Shown in pieces: positions 15,135 through 17,264 of a stretch of DNA of 17,264 nt (positions are counted from its first letter, which is position 1; every line of letters starts with the position of its first letter). The notes beneath the pieces were generated by a model, which made no database searches, was not told the origin of the DNA, and saw only the letters and a list, made by a program, of their open reading frames with translations. The position numbers were made by a program, and so were the translations under genes. This DNA comes from a candidate division GN15 bacterium (lineage in GTDB: Bacteria; Zixibacteria; MSB-5A5; GN15; FEB-12): contig WJKG01000365.1 in NCBI GenBank assembly GCA_014729205.1, forward strand, positions 1 to 17,264. Direction: 5' to 3'.

Positions 15135-15563
15135 ATGGGAATCGTAACTTGGTCGGATGAACTCTACGGTACTGGCCACGAGACTATCGATGGTCAGCAC
15201 AAGCGTTTGATTCAGATGATAAATGACCTTCATGACTCGCTGGCGAAGGGTCAGGTTACCGAGGGTATGAAGTCAACGCTGAAGGGGATTGTCGAGTACA
15301 CGCAGACACATTTTGCCGATGAAGAGAAGATCATGGAGGAACTGGGATGGCCGGAACTTGACGAGCATCGCAGAAAACACCACGCATTGCTCCGTGATGT
15401 CCGCAAGATGCTGATGCGCCTCAAATCCGGCGAGACCGTTGGCCCCTTCGAGTTGCTTGGCTTTCTCCGCCAGTGGCTACTGGAGCATATCGAGGGGGAG
15501 GACCTGAAGCTGCGCAAGGTGATAAAGACCAGTTCCGCGACCAAATCTCCGAAACCAGTCTGA
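15135..15563 (+). CDS. Bacteriohemerythrin
   Basis: A 142-aa single-domain hemerythrin, a non-heme diiron protein that binds oxygen reversibly and serves in oxygen storage, delivery or sensing. All seven expected iron ligands are visible: His22 (DGQHKRL), His59 and Glu63 (HFADEE), His78 and His82 (EHRRKHH), and His118 and Asp123 (EHIEGED). It opens with the usual WSDELYGTGHETID segment. I chose ATG 15135 since the family begins right there; the 16 codons open upstream are unlike the family. No attached signalling domain. A short tail of Lys/Ser/Pro follows the domain. The gene is flanked by divergent and convergent neighbours, so it is probably monocistronic. Confidence 0.93.
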   Translation: MGIVTWSDELYGTGHETIDGQHKRLIQMINDLHDSLAKGQVTEGMKSTLKGIVEYTQTHFADEEKIMEELGWPELDEHRRKHHALLRDVRKMLMRLKSGETVGPFELLGFLRQWLLEHIEGEDLKLRKVIKTSSATKSPKPV

Positions 15564-15817
15564 TCACTCTTCCAATCATCACCTACATTCCGGCCCATAG
15601 GAGGCGAATACGGTACACCCGGCGTTGCTTCTTTGAGCGCGAGCAGAGAGTCCAGAATCTGCTGCTGCGCCAGGTCACGAGCGCTCTCAGCGCCCTCCAG
15701 AGAGTTGGAATGATTACTGGTTGGGCATTGAATTGTATTCTCCCTGGCACTGGCCTGGATCGCAAACGCGAATATCAGCACCAAGCCGGCAAACAAGAAG
15801 TGTACGGGTTTCTGCAC
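15251..15817 (-). CDS. Candidate small secreted protein with frame running antisense into hemerythrin
   Basis: A GTG at 15817 has AGGAGG seven bases upstream and begins a 188-codon frame. The first part looks real: a signal peptide (VQKPVHFLFAGL...FAIQASA, about 1-23) followed by a soluble stretch with ARDLAQQQILDSLLALKEATPG. From about codon 85 the frame lies antisense to the hemerythrin gene and turns into low-complexity Ser/Arg-rich sequence, as expected of a shadow frame. Either the stop codon has been lost, a frameshift is present (another minus frame meets TGA near 15563), or the overlap is genuine. The N-terminal part is more credible than the full length. Family unknown. Confidence 0.4.
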   Translation of the reverse strand: MQKPVHFLFAGLVLIFAFAIQASARENTIQCPTSNHSNSLEGAESARDLAQQQILDSLLALKEATPGVPYSPPMGRNVGDDWKSDQTGFGDLVAELVFITLRSFRSSPSICSSSHWRRKPSNSKGPTVSPDLRRISILRTSRSNAWCFLRCSSSSGHPSSSMIFSSSAKCVCVYSTIPFSVDFIPSVT

Positions 15818-15975
15818 CTTGGGGCCTCCTGTTGTGACTAAGACTTTCGATACGTACGAGTCAGTCAAACAGGCTACGGAAGCGTGACCGATTGGGAATT
15901 GACATGTGTACACCCTGCAACACAGCCAATATGCACAACCCGGAGTGATTGGTCAAGTATTCAGGCGTGAACGGC

Positions 15976-16002
15976 AAAAAGCCGGTCCCCGTCGGAACCG
16001 GC
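15976..16002 (-). terminator. Leftward terminator after the DUF4397-type lipoprotein
   Basis: On the minus strand GCCGGTTCC-GAC-GGGACCGGC-type pairing (15981-16002, one wobble pair) is followed by TTTTT (15976-15980). This is a classical intrinsic terminator 47 bases after the lipoprotein stop. A perfect 12-base palindrome CTACGCGCGTAG lies just upstream at 16012-16023. Confidence 0.8.
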
Positions 16003-16048
16003 CTCTTGCACCTACGCGCGTAGTAGGGACAAACGCGACTGCGTGGTA

Positions 16049-16741
16049 TCAGTTATTAACGATTATCCCCGCATCGAGCGCCTGAGCGCCGCTACCGCCT
16101 ACAAAACCCTTGGCATAGACAGTGTAAATAGTACCGGCGTTCAGCGTGATATTCGGAAGAGGTAAAACCACCGTCGACTGGTTCGCCAGACGAACTTCAA
16201 GGTTGTAAGTACCTGCATCGACCGGACTGAAGCCCTGGACCTCGCGGAAGGTCACGTCACCGAAAAGAATCGGGCCACCCGTCACAGCAACGTCAACTGC
16301 CGGAGCATTCGGGCTCAGATGAACGAAACGAACATGGGCCTTGCCGGACGCCGGTGCTGTCAGGTCGTCTTCGAGGACTAACGGCTCGATGCTGGACACC
16401 GAGTCAATGGCAAATACAGTATAGTTCTTGTCAGCCTCCAGAGCCAGGCTCGCCGAGATAACGGTGTCTCCCGTCGGCACGGCACGCACCTTGACGTCCC
16501 GGCTACCCGAACTCAACGGCACATAACCAGTGCTCTGCGCAAACAGCAGGCCGCTCACGGCAGTACTGCCATCAATGAGAATGTCCACATCGGGAGCATC
16601 CGGTGAGGCATGGACGACCATCACGCGGCTCGTTGCCTGCGAGGCCATCGGGTTATCATCATCGTCATCACTGCAGCCGACAATTGTCACGGCCGCCAGG
16701 GCCAGTAAGGCCACCATCAAGGTTCTGGTTGACTTCATCAT
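16049..16741 (-). CDS. DUF4397-type lipoprotein
   Basis: A 230-aa lipoprotein. The signal peptide ends in a lipobox (TIVGC, lipidated Cys23) followed at once by SDDDDDN, an acidic run of the type seen in FCB-group lipoproteins. Two related domains of about 80-90 residues follow. The first begins RVMVVHASPDAPDVDILIDG (about 39) and the second HVRFVHLSPNAPAVDVAVTG (about 136), each ending in a YTV(F/Y)A strand, as in DUF4397 proteins. The role is unknown; a cell-envelope beta-rich binding protein is plausible. GGAGA lies about 9 bases before the ATG; a second ATG directly follows the first. The gene has its own terminator at 15976-16002. Confidence 0.87.
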   Translation of the reverse strand: MMKSTRTLMVALLALAAVTIVGCSDDDDDNPMASQATSRVMVVHASPDAPDVDILIDGSTAVSGLLFAQSTGYVPLSSGSRDVKVRAVPTGDTVISASLALEADKNYTVFAIDSVSSIEPLVLEDDLTAPASGKAHVRFVHLSPNAPAVDVAVTGGPILFGDVTFREVQGFSPVDAGTYNLEVRLANQSTVVLPLPNITLNAGTIYTVYAKGFVGGSGAQALDAGIIVNN

Positions 16742-16805
16742 TTTGTTTGTCTCCTTTGTATCCCGTTTGCAAGAGTTTGTCAGTCACGTTCGTGGTTTCG
16801 AGAAA

Positions 16806-16826
16806 GGGCGGCCGCTCTGGCCGCCC
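16806..16826 (-). terminator. Terminator of the DUF378 gene
   Basis: A perfect 8-bp stem GGGCGGCC-5 nt-GGCCGCCC is followed on the minus strand by TTTCTCG. It lies about 80 bases after the DUF378 stop and about 65 bases before the lipoprotein start, so it separates the two leftward genes. The T-run is short. Confidence 0.65.
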
Positions 16827-16905
16827 ATCTCGGAGCAGAGGCTTTGCTTCACCAACGCATTTCGTTTGTCATGTTTGTTCCGCAGTCGCGGTAAAGCGTC
16901 CCAAC

Positions 16906-17127
16906 TTAGGCAGTCTGGCTGGCGAGCCCCCAGCGGCGCTGGATGGCTTTCCATCCCAGACCCTGGTAAACCGCAGACAGGCCGACCAAGATGTACACGA
17001 TTCGGCTCAGAGCAGTCATTTCACCGAAAATCGTCGCCACCAGATCGAAATTGAACAGGCCTACTAAGCCCCAGTTCAAGCCGCCGACTACCAGCAGAAT
17101 GGCTACGGTTACATCTAATCCACGCAT
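16906..17127 (-). CDS. DUF378 family small membrane protein
   Basis: A 73-aa protein opening MRGLDVTVAILLVVGGLNWG, with a second hydrophobic stretch (ALSRIVYILVGLSAVYQ) near residues 38-54. The GGLNWGLVGLFNFDLVATIFG core is the hallmark of DUF378 (YuzA-like), a family of two-helix membrane proteins of unknown function. The frame is open 17 codons further to an ATG at 17178, but AAGGAG lies seven bases before the ATG at 17127, and the family length of about 70 residues fits this shorter start. It is followed by a hairpin terminator. Confidence 0.88.
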   Translation of the reverse strand: MRGLDVTVAILLVVGGLNWGLVGLFNFDLVATIFGEMTALSRIVYILVGLSAVYQGLGWKAIQRRWGLASQTA

Positions 17128-17179
17128 CTCGTTTCTCCTTGTTTCGAGTTCCTGTTTCGTTGTGGTTTCGTCTTTCATT

Positions 17180-17209
17180 TGTCTAATACAACACGCTTGA
17201 TGTCTAATA
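17180..17209. repeat. Two direct repeats of TGTCTAATA, 21 bp apart
   Basis: The 9-base word TGTCTAATA occurs at 17180-17188 and again at 17201-17209, two helical turns apart, within 100 bases upstream of the DUF378 start. The spacing fits two activator or repressor sites on one face of the helix. No confident promoter was found beside them. Confidence 0.45.
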
Positions 17210-17264
17210 TTGTTCCCATTTTGTGTAAAGTTTGTCGATTTTTTCCCTGGTTAGTCTATAGGGG

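Noticed and set aside
17128..17178. N-terminal extension of the DUF378 protein
   Set aside because: The ATG at 17178 has no ribosome site, while the one at 17127 does and gives the usual family length. An upstream start is possible but less likely.

Overview
The window looks like a chromosomal segment of a Gram-negative-type bacterium of the FCB superphylum, most likely Candidatus Zixibacteria or a close neighbour. The evidence is a very large secreted protein ending in a NYPNPFNPTTT-type type IX secretion (T9SS) sorting domain, a second secreted protein ending in a paired EF-hand dockerin with the NIQDL...YLFGG / NIADL...YLFGG pattern, and moderately GC-rich, strongly biased coding sequence. 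The phylum is inferred from these protein styles; no marker gene in the window settles it. No mobile element or CRISPR array was seen.

Left part (1-5118). Two small leftward genes (a partial membrane protein and a 76-aa protein) lie at the edge. About 950 bases without a convincing gene follow. They hold a consensus leftward promoter, a run of hairpins and a leftward terminator, which together look like an independent structured RNA of about 500 nt. Its -10 box overlaps an extended -10 box that points the other way, into a compact housekeeping operon: lepB (signal peptidase I), hemW (radical-SAM heme chaperone family), tadA (tRNA adenosine deaminase) and two related four-helix membrane proteins. 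Genes in the operon are 3 to 52 bases apart or overlap. A tRNA-Ser(CGA) gene follows.

Middle (5119-12805). A consensus promoter (TTGACT-17-TATACT) precedes a hairpin-rich leader of about 750 nt and then a 1645-residue secreted protein. Its layout is signal peptide, beta-helix, cohesin-like domain, eight Ig-like repeats of about 98 residues, dockerin-like segment, second cohesin-like domain and T9SS sorting domain. A second secreted protein follows (cohesin-like, two Fn3-like domains, C-terminal dockerin, no sorting domain), closed by a good terminator. The pair could form a cohesin-dockerin surface assembly.

Right part (12951-17264). A leftward cluster encodes a phosphoribosyltransferase, a DUF5335 protein and a small membrane protein, ending in its own terminator. 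A rightward bacteriohemerythrin follows. Then come a leftward candidate small secreted protein whose reading frame runs on antisense through the hemerythrin gene, a leftward DUF4397-type lipoprotein with a terminator, and a leftward DUF378 membrane protein with a terminator. The themes here are envelope, redox or stress and surface display; these roles are inferred from family membership and context.
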